Source of the DNA: Candidatus Sumerlaeia bacterium
Lineage (GTDB): Bacteria; Sumerlaeota; Sumerlaeia; JADFCW01
Length of the DNA stretch: 64,000 nucleotides
Assembly: GCA_026415575.1 (NCBI GenBank)
Contig: JAOAGV010000002.1
Span: 30,308 to 94,307, forward strand
Reading direction: 5' to 3'
In this document: positions 8,756 through 16,967 of the stretch, one piece after another
Layout of the letters: the number at the start of each line of letters is the position of its first letter
How positions within the stretch are numbered: position 1 is the first letter of the stretch
The notes under the pieces: model-generated
Told to the model about the DNA's origin: nothing
Seen by the model: the letters and a program-made list of their open reading frames with translations, nothing else
Database searches by the model: none
Made by a program: the position numbers and the translations under genes

Positions 8756-9034
8756 ATGGGATGGCTGTTGCGCGGCACGTTGATTTTGGTCTTGGGACTC
8801 TTGTTTATCAAGATTACTCTGGGCTTGTTGGGCGCACTCCTGCCGTTGGCCCTGATGATTCTGGTGGCGCTGGCACTGTGGGCGGTTCTGAAGCGATTGC
8901 TTTGCGGGTGTGACGCCGGGGCAGGCGCCGGTGGCCCGAATGACGTTTGGGCAAAGACAGGTCCGGCTTCCCGCCTCGATCGCATCCAAGAGCGGATCGA
9001 ACGTCTCGAAGCCGTTTTGTCCGACCGGAAATAA
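8756..9034 (+). CDS. Second PspB-like / PspD-position small membrane protein
   Basis: 92 aa. A long hydrophobic region (residues 5-48, room for two membrane helices) precedes a Cys/Gly-rich link and a C-terminal coiled coil, SRLDRIQERIERLEAVL. That coil closely resembles the end of the preceding PspB-like protein. It may be a duplicated, diverged PspB with an extra membrane helix. It sits where pspD or other accessory genes occur in psp operons. No named family was recognised with certainty. Confidence 0.7.
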   Translation: MGWLLRGTLILVLGLLFIKITLGLLGALLPLALMILVALALWAVLKRLLCGCDAGAGAGGPNDVWAKTGPASRLDRIQERIERLEAVLSDRK

Positions 9035-9121
9035 TTGAAACACGTCGGCCATGCTATCGTCTTCCCGGCGGGCACTCGCAGAAAAGGCATTGCTCAATCC
9101 GCCGACCATGCCGGCGGAATG

Positions 9122-9153
9122 CAAAGCGGCAGCGCGGCTGCCGCAGTCCAAAG
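9122..9153. repeat. Half-copy (right arm) of the 140-bp palindromic-arm element
   Basis: GCGGCAGCGCGGCTGCCGC flanked by AAA and AGTCCAAAG matches the right arm of the full elements at 22892, 24827, 30597 and 63325. It lies in the 150-bp gap before pspC and could form a hairpin in the psp mRNA. Confidence 0.7.
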
Positions 9154-9185
9154 CGTTGGCCTATGCGCGGAAAAGGAGAAGCACG

Positions 9186-9575
9186 ATGACCCATAACCGA
9201 TCAAATTGGGAGCGCGGTTTGTATCGTTCGCGCAACGGGATGATTCTCGGCGTGTGCAAGGGGATAGCGGATTATCTGGAGTTTCCCGTCACGGCCTTGC
9301 GCGCGATCACAGTGATTCTGATGCTGATCACGGGGCCCGGCATTGCGCTATGGGTCATCGCCTACTTTGTCGTGGCCCTTCTGATGAAACCGGAGCCAAT
9401 CCTGCCGTTCGAGAGCGAGTCGGACCGCGAGTTTTACGACTCCTATGCGGGGTCGCCTTCGTTGGCCATCCATCGGTTGAAACAAACCTACGATGCGCTG
9501 GACCGGCGAATCCAGCGGATGGAGAGCATCGTAACGTCAAAAGATTGGAATTGGCAGAAGCGCCTTAATGAATAG
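9186..9575 (+). CDS. pspC: PspC-domain envelope stress protein
   Basis: 129 aa (E. coli 119). The N-terminal PspC domain reads GLYRSRNGMILGVCKGIADYL, then a membrane helix (about residues 38-63). The C-terminal helix RRIQRMESIVTSKDWNWQKRL aligns with RLREMERYVTSDTFTLRSRF of E. coli PspC, so this is a true psp-system member. The ATG at 9186 was preferred to an upstream ATG at 9051 because AAAGGAG precedes it and homology starts here; the upstream part runs through a repeat. It closes the psp operon. Confidence 0.93.
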   Translation: MTHNRSNWERGLYRSRNGMILGVCKGIADYLEFPVTALRAITVILMLITGPGIALWVIAYFVVALLMKPEPILPFESESDREFYDSYAGSPSLAIHRLKQTYDALDRRIQRMESIVTSKDWNWQKRLNE

Positions 9576-9740
9576 GCCGCGCATGCAGAACGCAGAACAA
9601 TCTTTCGGAATGACACCCCTGCCGAATGCCTCACCCCTGTAGGGCAATCAAGCCCCGAAATCTTTACAAAACACGAAGACTGGATTGGCATGAAGACTGG
9701 ATTGTTAATACTCGCGCTGTAATTAATTGCGCGTCCCTCC

Positions 9741-9880
9741 CGTGGAGGGTCGGGTTCCACCCCGACCGGACCTCATAATCCCTCCAACCCCCATTTTCGA
9801 TTCCGACACCGTGGAGGGTCGGGTTCCACCCCGACCGCATCCTATAATTCCTCAAGACTCCATTTCCCATTCGAACACCG
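9741..9880. repeat. 69-bp tandem repeat with GGTCGGG hairpins
   Basis: Units begin at 9741, 9810 and (degenerate) 9879. Each of the first two starts CGTGGAGGGTCGGGTTCCAC and can fold into a GGTCGGG/CCCGACC hairpin. The 496-bp gap 9576-10071 holds this array and no credible gene. A short reading frame across it merely reflects the repeat. Confidence 0.75.
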
Positions 9881-10071
9881 AGGATGGCGTCCCTCCAATT
9901 ACCGACTGCGGGACGCCCACGCTGGCACTTGCCGCAAAGGTCGGGCCGCAAAGGCGCGCGGGATTTCTTTTGACAGCCCCAACGAGCAAGCGATGAAATA
10001 GGCACTTGAGGTTGCAGGGTGGGCCGCGACGGTGTCGGGCGCGTTTGATTCCGGCCGCAAAGGAGAAGGGC

Positions 10072-10737
10072 GTGGAGTTCAGTTGGGAGTCGCTCGGCGA
10101 CTATGCAGCGCGGCTGTTTCTGGCCGTGCTTTTGGGCGTTGTGGTCTCGTTCCGGCGCAAAATGACGCGCTACGATCAGTACGTGGTGCAGGCGCACGCC
10201 TTTTTGTCGGTCGCCGGTGCCATGTTTATGATGATTATCGCAGGCGAGTTGTTTCGCGCGGTCGGCCTGCTGGGGGCGGCCAGCGTCGTCCGCTACCGCT
10301 ATGCCATCCGCAATCCGCGCGACGCCGGAACGCTGATTATCGCATTAGGGTTGGGCATGGCCTGCGGGTCGGGGCTTTTGCTGCTGGCCGTGTCGGGCGG
10401 CATCTTTGTCGCCGCAGTGGCGTATGTGTTGGATCATTTCCCGCAATTGCTGATTTTTCCGCGCATCCGCCAGAGGGAGCAAATTGTGCTGTCGCTGACC
10501 ACGCGCGACTACGACCACACCATGAAGCGGCTTCACGAGGTGTTCGACAAATACACGATCAACTATGTGCTTCGCACCATGGCCCAAAAGACCAGCGAGA
10601 CCAAGGCCGGCATGTCGGACATCGAAATGCTGGTCGAATATCCCATCGAACTTAGTTTGACAGACTTGACATTTGAGCTGACGGATGACAACATAGTGCG
10701 AATTTCGTGGGAACCGCCGCGAACGCTCTTCTACTAA
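10072..10737 (+). CDS. MgtC/SapB- or DUF4956-like membrane protein
   Basis: About 221 aa from a GTG at 10072, chosen because AAAGGAG lies 7 nt upstream. Four membrane segments fill residues 10-120. The string GLLGAASVVRYRYAIRNPRDAG followed by IIALGLGMACGSG resembles the core of MgtC/DUF4956 proteins, where such a segment precedes the last helices. A soluble domain of about 90 residues follows, possibly ACT-like in size (SLTTRDYDHTMKRLHEVF...). Substrate is unknown for this subfamily. It lies just upstream of a TolC/HlyD pair and may be part of the same unit. Confidence 0.65.
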   Translation: MEFSWESLGDYAARLFLAVLLGVVVSFRRKMTRYDQYVVQAHAFLSVAGAMFMMIIAGELFRAVGLLGAASVVRYRYAIRNPRDAGTLIIALGLGMACGSGLLLLAVSGGIFVAAVAYVLDHFPQLLIFPRIRQREQIVLSLTTRDYDHTMKRLHEVFDKYTINYVLRTMAQKTSETKAGMSDIEMLVEYPIELSLTDLTFELTDDNIVRISWEPPRTLFY

Positions 10738-10751
10738 TTGCTGAAGGCTGC

Positions 10752-12581
10752 ATGCTGAATGTTGAACGTGGAACGCAGGGCTCGGAACGCAGAATGCAGA
10801 ACGCGCGGGGTCGAAAGTCGAAGGCGGAGTTTCCGTTCATAGTTCCAACACGGGTTTGTCCCAGCCGGTTTGGAGTTCAACCTGAAAGGAATGTATTTTC
10901 CTTTTTTTGCCCCGCCGTTCAACGCGCCGGACTTCGCTGGATACCCGCGGCGCTTGCTGTGTGTCTGTGCGTCTCCTGCCTGACATCGGGCGGGTTAGAT
11001 CGTTTCCCGCGCGAAACACAGCGGGCGCGGCCATTTTCGCCCATGCCGCCTCCGCCGCCCGTGGCAGTTCCCATTGTCCCCCCTGCGGCATCCGCCAATC
11101 CAACAACCGCGTCGCTTGCCGTATCCGCTCACCCTGCCGCCGAACTGGCGTCGGACACCTCCTTGCAGGAGATCACGTTCACCAGTCAGACCTTGGGCGA
11201 ATGGCTGTATTGGATTGTCTCGGCAACCGAGGAGAACGATCCGCAGCTCAAGTACTACGACACCGAGCTGCGCCGGATTGATGCCGAAATGAAGGAAATC
11301 TGGGCGTCGGTTGGATGGGAATTCGAGGTCACCCGCCAGCGCTCGACGTTCGACGCCGAGCGGCATGAAACGCGCGCCGGCACCACACTGGGCCTGGACG
11401 GCCGACCGCGCCGTGCCTACGATCTGTTCGGCGACTACGACCGGCGCGACCGCGACCTGATTCTCCGGCTGAAGCGCTCGTTTCTCGGCCCCGACCACGA
11501 GGTCTATGTCCGAATCTGCGGTCGGCGGCTGGAGAAAATGGACGCGGTGATCCAAAAACAACAAACGCGCCGCGACATCCATCTGCTCATCCTTCAAGCC
11601 GTCCTCGACATTCTTTACCGCCGGAACATTCTCCCGCTGGTGGCCGAGCAGATCGCCCTCGTACAGCGCAAGACCGCGTTGCTCGAGGTGCTGCAAAAAG
11701 CCGGCGAAGTTCTGCGCAAGGACCTTCTGGCGGCGCAAAAACAGTTGCGCGCCTACGAGGAACAGCAAGCGATTCATCAGAATGCAATTACTCTGGCGCT
11801 GAACGACCTGCGCGGCCGTACGGGCCTGACGACGCTGACCCTGCCAACGCAGTTCCAACTGGCCGTCGCGCCATCCACATTGCCGGCGACACTGGCCGTG
11901 CCGGACGCCACAAGTCAGGCGCTGCAAAACCGCCTCGAATATCTTGTGGCGCAGATGCGGGTCGAACTGGCCGAACAGATGACGCGCTACATGTCGTGGT
12001 ATTTTCCGCGTGTGGACTTCGAGGTTGCTTGGAACAAGTATCGGGAAACCCGCGAGTTCCTCGACGAGACGCGCGACGAGCGCGGCCGCGAACTTACCAC
12101 CGAACTGACGGTCAATATCCCGCTCGGCCTGCCGTATCGCACCTGGAAACGCCGCGAGTCGTTTCGTGCCACACAGGAGGGCTACGCGCTGCAGGTCGCC
12201 CGCATGCGGCGCAGCATCGAGAACGAAATCCTTCGCGCCTCGCTCGACTTGCAGCAGGCCCGATTGCATTGCGAGGTGGCGCGCGAGGCCCTCGAACACG
12301 CTCTGGAAGAACTGCGCGCCACCGAACTGGTCGCCCGGCAGCTGCCCGGCGAAATTCAGGGCATCGCCGCCCTGAGCACGCTGGACGCCCAACTCAAGGT
12401 GCTCGACGCCCGCATGGCCCTGACCGCAGCCGAACATCAATTGTTGCTTGCACACATGCAGTGGGACTATCACATTGGCTGTTCGCCGATGGATGAGGCG
12501 TCGGCCGGTTTTGCCGATGCCGATTTGCGCGCGGCCGAAAAAATTGGCTGGCTTCGATGGTGGACGAGTTTGATCAAATAA
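10752..12581 (+). CDS. TolC-like outer membrane efflux lipoprotein
   Basis: Outer-membrane channel-type protein, about 609 aa. The real N-terminus is uncertain. The lipoprotein-like segment LAVCLCVSC lies about 70 residues after the ATG at 10752, and no in-frame ATG lies closer; a non-ATG start near 10860-10890 is possible. After a Pro/Ala-rich stretch come long alpha-helical segments with the TolC alternation (LLEVLQKAGEVLRKDLLAAQKQ and, in the second half, RASLDLQQARLHCEVAREALEHALEEL). The C-terminal half holds the second TolC repeat. It overlaps the downstream HlyD-like gene by 25 bp, so the two are coupled. No pump gene lies beside them. Confidence 0.75.
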   Translation: MLNVERGTQGSERRMQNARGRKSKAEFPFIVPTRVCPSRFGVQPERNVFSFFCPAVQRAGLRWIPAALAVCLCVSCLTSGGLDRFPRETQRARPFSPMPPPPPVAVPIVPPAASANPTTASLAVSAHPAAELASDTSLQEITFTSQTLGEWLYWIVSATEENDPQLKYYDTELRRIDAEMKEIWASVGWEFEVTRQRSTFDAERHETRAGTTLGLDGRPRRAYDLFGDYDRRDRDLILRLKRSFLGPDHEVYVRICGRRLEKMDAVIQKQQTRRDIHLLILQAVLDILYRRNILPLVAEQIALVQRKTALLEVLQKAGEVLRKDLLAAQKQLRAYEEQQAIHQNAITLALNDLRGRTGLTTLTLPTQFQLAVAPSTLPATLAVPDATSQALQNRLEYLVAQMRVELAEQMTRYMSWYFPRVDFEVAWNKYRETREFLDETRDERGRELTTELTVNIPLGLPYRTWKRRESFRATQEGYALQVARMRRSIENEILRASLDLQQARLHCEVAREALEHALEELRATELVARQLPGEIQGIAALSTLDAQLKVLDARMALTAAEHQLLLAHMQWDYHIGCSPMDEASAGFADADLRAAEKIGWLRWWTSLIK

Positions 12582-13756
12582 CCCGCAGCCGCTGGCGCCG
12601 ATGGACCGCCGCCGTCGTGGTCAACCTCGTGCTTCTGGCCATGATCGGCCTCGCCGTGTATGTGCTGCTTGTCCAGTCGGGCACCATCGCGATTCCCTCG
12701 ATTGTGGCCAGCCGCACCATTCGCATCAGCGCCGAGCATCAGGGCAACATCAAGGCTCTCCATGTCATCGAAACCCAGGAGTTCAAGGTCGGCGACGTGC
12801 TGTTCGAGCTCGAAGACACGGTGCTGGACACCCGAATCGCCGAAGCGGAAAAGGCCATCAAGTCCTATGAGCAGCAGATTGCCGAGCAGGAATCCGAGCT
12901 GGCCCGCCGCCTGCGCGAGTTTGATCCCAAAATGAAAGTCGAAACGGCCGAACAGATGGTCCGCGAGAAACAAACAGCGCTGAAAAATCTCGCTCCGCTT
13001 CTGGATGCCGCCAACCGCCGGCTGGCCTATCAGGAAGACCGCCTCAAGAGAGCCGAAGACCTCTTTTCTTCGGGCGCCATCACGCGCGCCCGCCTCGACG
13101 CCTACCGACTCGATGTCGAAACCGAGCGGGCGGCGCGCGACAAGATTCTTGCTGATCAGAAAATTCTCGAAACGGAAATCCGCGGCCTTGAAAACCAGAT
13201 CGCCGCCTACAAAACCATGCTGGCCGACCTCACCCGCTCGACCGCCGAGCAGGAACGCGCCCTGCGCGACAAACTCACCCAAGCCCGAAGTAATCTGGCC
13301 AATCTTCAAAGCGAGCGCGCGCTGCTGACCGGGCGCGCCAAGGTCAGCGGCTCGGTGGCCATGCGTCTGAAGAACGAAGGCGAAGGCGTTTCGGCCGGCG
13401 AGCCGGTCATCGAGGCCACCTCCGGCGACGACGTCTGGGTCGAGGCTTACTTCAAACCCGAAGACGCCACCACCGTCCACTCGGGCGACCGACTTGTCGT
13501 ACGCTACGGCAACCAGACTTTCCCGGTCACCGTCGAAAGCATCGGCCTGATTACCAAGCCGTTTCCCCTGCAGCGGTCGGCGATGATTCTCGCGCCGGAG
13601 AACCTTGTGGTCGTCAAGCTGGTGTTCGACCAACCTGATCAAGCGCGGCAGGCGGGGCTTCGGCCCGGCATGCAGGTTACCACTGAATTGACCCGCCGCG
13701 AGGGATTGCTGGCCCGCATAGGCTGGAAGCGCGGAAAGGCAACGGCAGGCAGATAG
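12557..13756 (+). CDS. HlyD/EmrA-family periplasmic adaptor (membrane fusion protein)
   Basis: 399 aa. One N-terminal membrane anchor (residues 19-42) is followed by the first lipoyl half-motif (EHQGNIKALHVIETQEFKVGD). A long coiled-coil hairpin spans about residues 90-265, and the second lipoyl half follows (AKVSGSVAMRLKNEGEGVSAGEPV). The C-terminal beta-barrel has VWVEAYFKPEDATTVHSGD. The layout fits adaptors that link an inner-membrane transporter to a TolC channel. It overlaps the TolC-like gene by 25 bp. No ABC, MFS or RND pump gene follows, so the partner is encoded elsewhere or is the MgtC-like protein upstream (speculative). Confidence 0.9.
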   Translation: MVDEFDQITRSRWRRWTAAVVVNLVLLAMIGLAVYVLLVQSGTIAIPSIVASRTIRISAEHQGNIKALHVIETQEFKVGDVLFELEDTVLDTRIAEAEKAIKSYEQQIAEQESELARRLREFDPKMKVETAEQMVREKQTALKNLAPLLDAANRRLAYQEDRLKRAEDLFSSGAITRARLDAYRLDVETERAARDKILADQKILETEIRGLENQIAAYKTMLADLTRSTAEQERALRDKLTQARSNLANLQSERALLTGRAKVSGSVAMRLKNEGEGVSAGEPVIEATSGDDVWVEAYFKPEDATTVHSGDRLVVRYGNQTFPVTVESIGLITKPFPLQRSAMILAPENLVVVKLVFDQPDQARQAGLRPGMQVTTELTRREGLLARIGWKRGKATAGR

Positions 13757-13921
13757 TTGGCGCCAAAGCACGGAATTTTGCCAGCGCGAATTTCTCACAA
13801 CAACTTGCGTCGCAAGGCAACAGCGGCGCCGCGGCATCGGGGGATGGCGAGGAGGGCAGGACTTCCCACAGGTGCCCCGGCGTTTGCCAAAATCTACTCG
13901 ATGATCGTGGTTGCCCCAACC

Positions 13922-14022
13922 CTCTGGACTGCGCGCAGCCGTGCTGCCGCTTTGCTCTTATCGCCCGCCGCAGTAGGCGATTGGCCTAAAAACCCTCCGC
14001 TGAAGCGGTGACTGCATCCATG
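13922..14022. repeat. Relics of two repeat families in a 331-bp gap
   Basis: 13922-13957 resembles the left arm of the 140-bp element (CTGGACTGCGCGCAGCCGTG, then CTGCCGCTTTGCTC). 13961-14022 resembles the 67-bp palindrome seen at 51598 and 58963: the + strand would read PAAVGDWPKNPPLK against PTAVGDWDQPPLK. Nothing else is recognisable in 13757-14087, which separates two convergent transcription units. Confidence 0.5.
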
Positions 14023-14087
14023 TCATGCGGCCGCGGCAAAGGGTTTTTGGACAGGCCTGCAAAAACGGACAGCAGCGAGCGCGGGCG

Positions 14088-16319
14088 CTATTTTCTCTTC
14101 GTTGTTTTCTGCGTTTTTTTCTCGTTTGTCTCTTTATCGCCAACCGCAACCGACGGCGCATACATCGGCAGATAGCGATAATAGACTTCCAAGCACAGGG
14201 CGGCCATGGCGGTCTCGACCACGCGTCCGCCTTGCGTACCCCACTGGCCTCGCGGCGGCCAGCTCCCTTTACGAGCGCCTTCGGTTTCCTGCGAGGCGAG
14301 CAGCACGCGACGCATGGCCCGGTTCCATTCCTCCCACGCCGGCCCCTGATGCTGGAAAAGGGCAAGGGTGCCGTAATACCAATAATACATATTGGGGTCG
14401 GAATTGCGGGGCAGATTCTTGCGCAGATAGTCGGCGGCCTCGACCATCGCCGCATCGGTCGGTTTTACACCCATCAGTTGGCGGGCAAACATGGCCTCGG
14501 CGGTCATCGAGGGCGTTGGCGACTTGCCTTGATAGCCGCAAAGGCCCCCGTGCTGGCCGCCACCGACGCGCTCGAACCACAACGCCGCCCGTTTCAGTGC
14601 GTCGCCGGGAACGGGCAAACCGGCCATCTGTGCGCTCTTGAGAGCCATGACCTGCCAGCCGAAAACGGATGTATCCCCCGGCTCTTCGGGCGTCATAGCG
14701 TGTGGGTAATAGCGCCAGCCGCCGGTTCGCGGGTTTTGCGCGGCGGCGATAAACCGCACAGCGTCGGTAACAGCCTTCCGGAGTGCGGCATCCTGCGTCA
14801 TGCCGCAGGCCTCGGCCAGAGCAATGGTTGCCATGCCCTGGTCATACATGTTGCCCTCGCCGCGAAGATCGCCCCCCTCTCGCATTTGGGAAAGCAGCCA
14901 CGCGATGCCGGCGGCCACGTTCTGGCGATAGGGGCCGGCGGACTTGTGCGTATGGTTGGCGCCAAGAAAGGCCAGAAGCGCAAGACCCGTTGCGGCAACG
15001 TCCTGTTTGCCGTAGCCCCCCTCGCCGCCGCACTGCTTGCAACGGGCGTCGAATCCCTCGATGTCCCAGCGGCCGTCGTCGCTTTGATGGGCGGCAAGCC
15101 AAGCCAGAGCATCTTGGACCGCCTTTTCGGTTTCGGTGGTGCCGCCGAGGCGTTCGAGAACTTTTTCGCGGCGGGACGGCTCGCGCAGCACATAGGTCTC
15201 TTCGCTGACCGGTCGTTCTTCGAGAACGAACGGCGGAGGGACGATGCGCGGCGCTGGATGTGGCCGCAGAATCCGCGGCGGCACCGCCGGCTCGACCGGT
15301 CGGCCCTCCGGAGTGCCGGCCGGCGCCGGCAAGGCGACAAGGCTTTCGATCAATGGCGCACCGGGCCCTAGCGGCGGTGCCTGCGCCGGACCGCCCGCAC
15401 TCGGCGCAGGAACCGCCGGCAGCTCGGCCAGCGGCAATTCGATCTTCTGCAGCGGCGACGAAAGCGTCGGCGAAGATTCGGACTCCGGCGGCGGTTTGAC
15501 CGGCGACCGAACCGCTTCCAGTTGAATGGGCGGGAGCGCAATGCGGAAGTCGGTGGCGGGCCGGGCGGCCAGCGGCGTGGGCAGCTCGCGTCGCTCCGTC
15601 GGCCGCGGCGGTGCCAGATCGGGTGGAAGGACGAAGGCCGCGGTGTCCACGTGGCCGGGAGCAATTTCCCTTTCCTCTTGGACGGGGGCGGCGCGCGGCA
15701 ACTCAATGTCTGCCGGCTGGGGAGCGACGGCCTCTGCTGCCGTGGCGTCGGCCAGAGGCAGGTCGGTCGTTTCCTCCCGGATGCCGAGGCTGACTTTTTC
15801 CTCGATGAGGCTTTCGCTGTCGAGCAGCACCTCAAACTCCGGATCGCGCAGTGTTTGGAGTACTCGCTGAGTCAGAACCACCGACTCGAACGAGACGAGG
15901 AAGAAAACATGAATAATGGCGGAGAGGATGAATGATCGCGCCGTGACTGTGCGCCAGCGTGTTGCTTTCCGGCTTCGCAGCGAGGCGACCAGCAAAACGA
16001 GAAACACAATGCCCAGAAGCCACAAAAACAGCGGGCCCCGCAGCCGCTCCCACAGCACCTGTCGAAAGCGGGCGATCAGCTCGGCGCGGTCGGGAGCGGG
16101 CGGCGACGGCGTCAACACAGGTGGCGGTGGCACCGGGGGAAGTTCGATGGTCTCCAGAGCGGGCCGCGGCGGCAGAATCTGCTCCGGCAGAATCGGCAGC
16201 ACCACCGTCGAGCGGTAATCTTCCAGCTTGACGACTTGTGGTTTGGGCGCGGCAGCCGGAAAGGCCGGACGTGCAAAAACAAAAACACCGGCCGTTAGAA
16301 CGAGCGGAATCCACGGCAT
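14088..16319 (-). CDS. TonB-like membrane protein with Pro-rich linker and terpene-cyclase-like toroid domain
   Basis: 743 aa from the ATG at 16319, chosen because a signal-like leader follows (VLTAGVFVFARPAFPA); the frame is open further upstream but there overlaps exbD. Order: leader 1-22; Pro-rich 41-76; membrane helix 95-114; basic loop RSRKATRWR; membrane helix 129-149 containing LSAIIHVFF (Ser133-x3-His137, the TonB/TolA type motif that contacts ExbB/D); a Pro-rich linker to about 380; then a toroid domain (400-715) with repeats such as ALAWLAAHQSDDGRWD, FIAAAQNPRTGGWRYY and GGLCGYQGKSPTPSMTAEAM. These are prenyltransferase/squalene-cyclase (QW-type) repeats. The DxDD catalytic motif of cyclases was not seen, so enzymatic cyclisation is unlikely. 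Encoded directly after exbB-exbD, it is probably their energy transducer. Confidence 0.8.
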   Translation of the reverse strand: MPWIPLVLTAGVFVFARPAFPAAAPKPQVVKLEDYRSTVVLPILPEQILPPRPALETIELPPVPPPPVLTPSPPAPDRAELIARFRQVLWERLRGPLFLWLLGIVFLVLLVASLRSRKATRWRTVTARSFILSAIIHVFFLVSFESVVLTQRVLQTLRDPEFEVLLDSESLIEEKVSLGIREETTDLPLADATAAEAVAPQPADIELPRAAPVQEEREIAPGHVDTAAFVLPPDLAPPRPTERRELPTPLAARPATDFRIALPPIQLEAVRSPVKPPPESESSPTLSSPLQKIELPLAELPAVPAPSAGGPAQAPPLGPGAPLIESLVALPAPAGTPEGRPVEPAVPPRILRPHPAPRIVPPPFVLEERPVSEETYVLREPSRREKVLERLGGTTETEKAVQDALAWLAAHQSDDGRWDIEGFDARCKQCGGEGGYGKQDVAATGLALLAFLGANHTHKSAGPYRQNVAAGIAWLLSQMREGGDLRGEGNMYDQGMATIALAEACGMTQDAALRKAVTDAVRFIAAAQNPRTGGWRYYPHAMTPEEPGDTSVFGWQVMALKSAQMAGLPVPGDALKRAALWFERVGGGQHGGLCGYQGKSPTPSMTAEAMFARQLMGVKPTDAAMVEAADYLRKNLPRNSDPNMYYWYYGTLALFQHQGPAWEEWNRAMRRVLLASQETEGARKGSWPPRGQWGTQGGRVVETAMAALCLEVYYRYLPMYAPSVAVGDKETNEKKTQKTTKRK

Positions 16320-16425
16320 GCGCGCCCGAACCAAACTGTGCGCAACCAGCCGGCAAGTCCGCGGGGCACAGGCCGCTTTTCCTGCACACGCCGGCGGCAG
16401 CCGTGCAGCAACTTTAAGGAGATTT

Positions 16426-16842
16426 CTATCGCGGCAATTCATAACCGATATTGGCCTGACGGATTCCGCATTCCTTGCAGACAGCCACGGCGGCGGCAAC
16501 ATAGCCGTGAAGCGCCTGTTTGTCCGCCCGCACCAGAACCTTCTGGTCGGGATTGACTTTGACGGCGCGCGAGAGAAGAGCCCGCAATTCATCGGGCGAG
16601 ACTTCGTTGCCGCCGACGATGTAGGTGCCGTCGCGCCGCACGTTGAGAATCAGCAGCGAGCGCGCGGTCGAACTCAGCGTCTCCTCGATGTGCGTCTGCG
16701 GCAGGTTGACCTGAATGTCGCGCTCTTCTTCGTGGAACTGCGCGCTGACCAGAAAGAAGATGATCAGGTTGAACATCAGGTCCACCAGCGGCGTAATGTT
16801 GATCGAAGGTCGTTCGCGAATGTGATGTCGGGGAATGTGCAT
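16426..16842 (-). CDS. exbD: ExbD/TolR-family biopolymer transport protein
   Basis: 138 aa. Proton-channel subunit of Ton/Tol-type motors. One N-terminal membrane helix carries the conserved aspartate (INITPLVDLMFNLIIFFLV, Asp21 from the chosen start). The periplasmic domain ends ADKQALHGYVAAAVAVCKECGIRQANIGYEL, typical of ExbD. The ATG at 16842 starts MHIPRHHIRERPSI; the frame extends 29 codons upstream without similarity. It lies between exbB and the TonB-like gene, in the same direction, with 125 bp to exbB. Confidence 0.93.
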   Translation of the reverse strand: MHIPRHHIRERPSINITPLVDLMFNLIIFFLVSAQFHEEERDIQVNLPQTHIEETLSSTARSLLILNVRRDGTYIVGGNEVSPDELRALLSRAVKVNPDQKVLVRADKQALHGYVAAAVAVCKECGIRQANIGYELPR

Positions 16843-16967
16843 GGCAAGACAGTCTTTCAGTTGGGCTGGGTTAAGATGGAGAATACCCGCGACTTGGATA
16901 ATATGGACAACACGGCCGACATGAGCCAAACAGATGTTCTTTTTCTTCTTCCCTCATCCCTCATCCT

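Noticed and set aside
3679-9880. CRISPR array
   Set aside because: The repeats at 3679-3903 are in-frame coding repeats and those at 9741-9880 are long tandem units; no constant repeat with unique spacers, and no cas genes.
9906-9922. TGGCACTTGCCGCAAAG as a second sigma-54 promoter
   Set aside because: The GC pair is 2 bp too close to the GG pair; spacing is strict for sigma-54.
10995-13837. Two minus-strand frames (492 and 455 aa) opposite the TolC/HlyD pair
   Set aside because: Antisense of coiled-coil genes, rich in Gln/Leu/Val; no start signal or family.
16320-16592. N-terminal extension of the TonB-like frame
   Set aside because: It overlaps exbD in another frame and has no similarity; the leader at 16319 is a better start.
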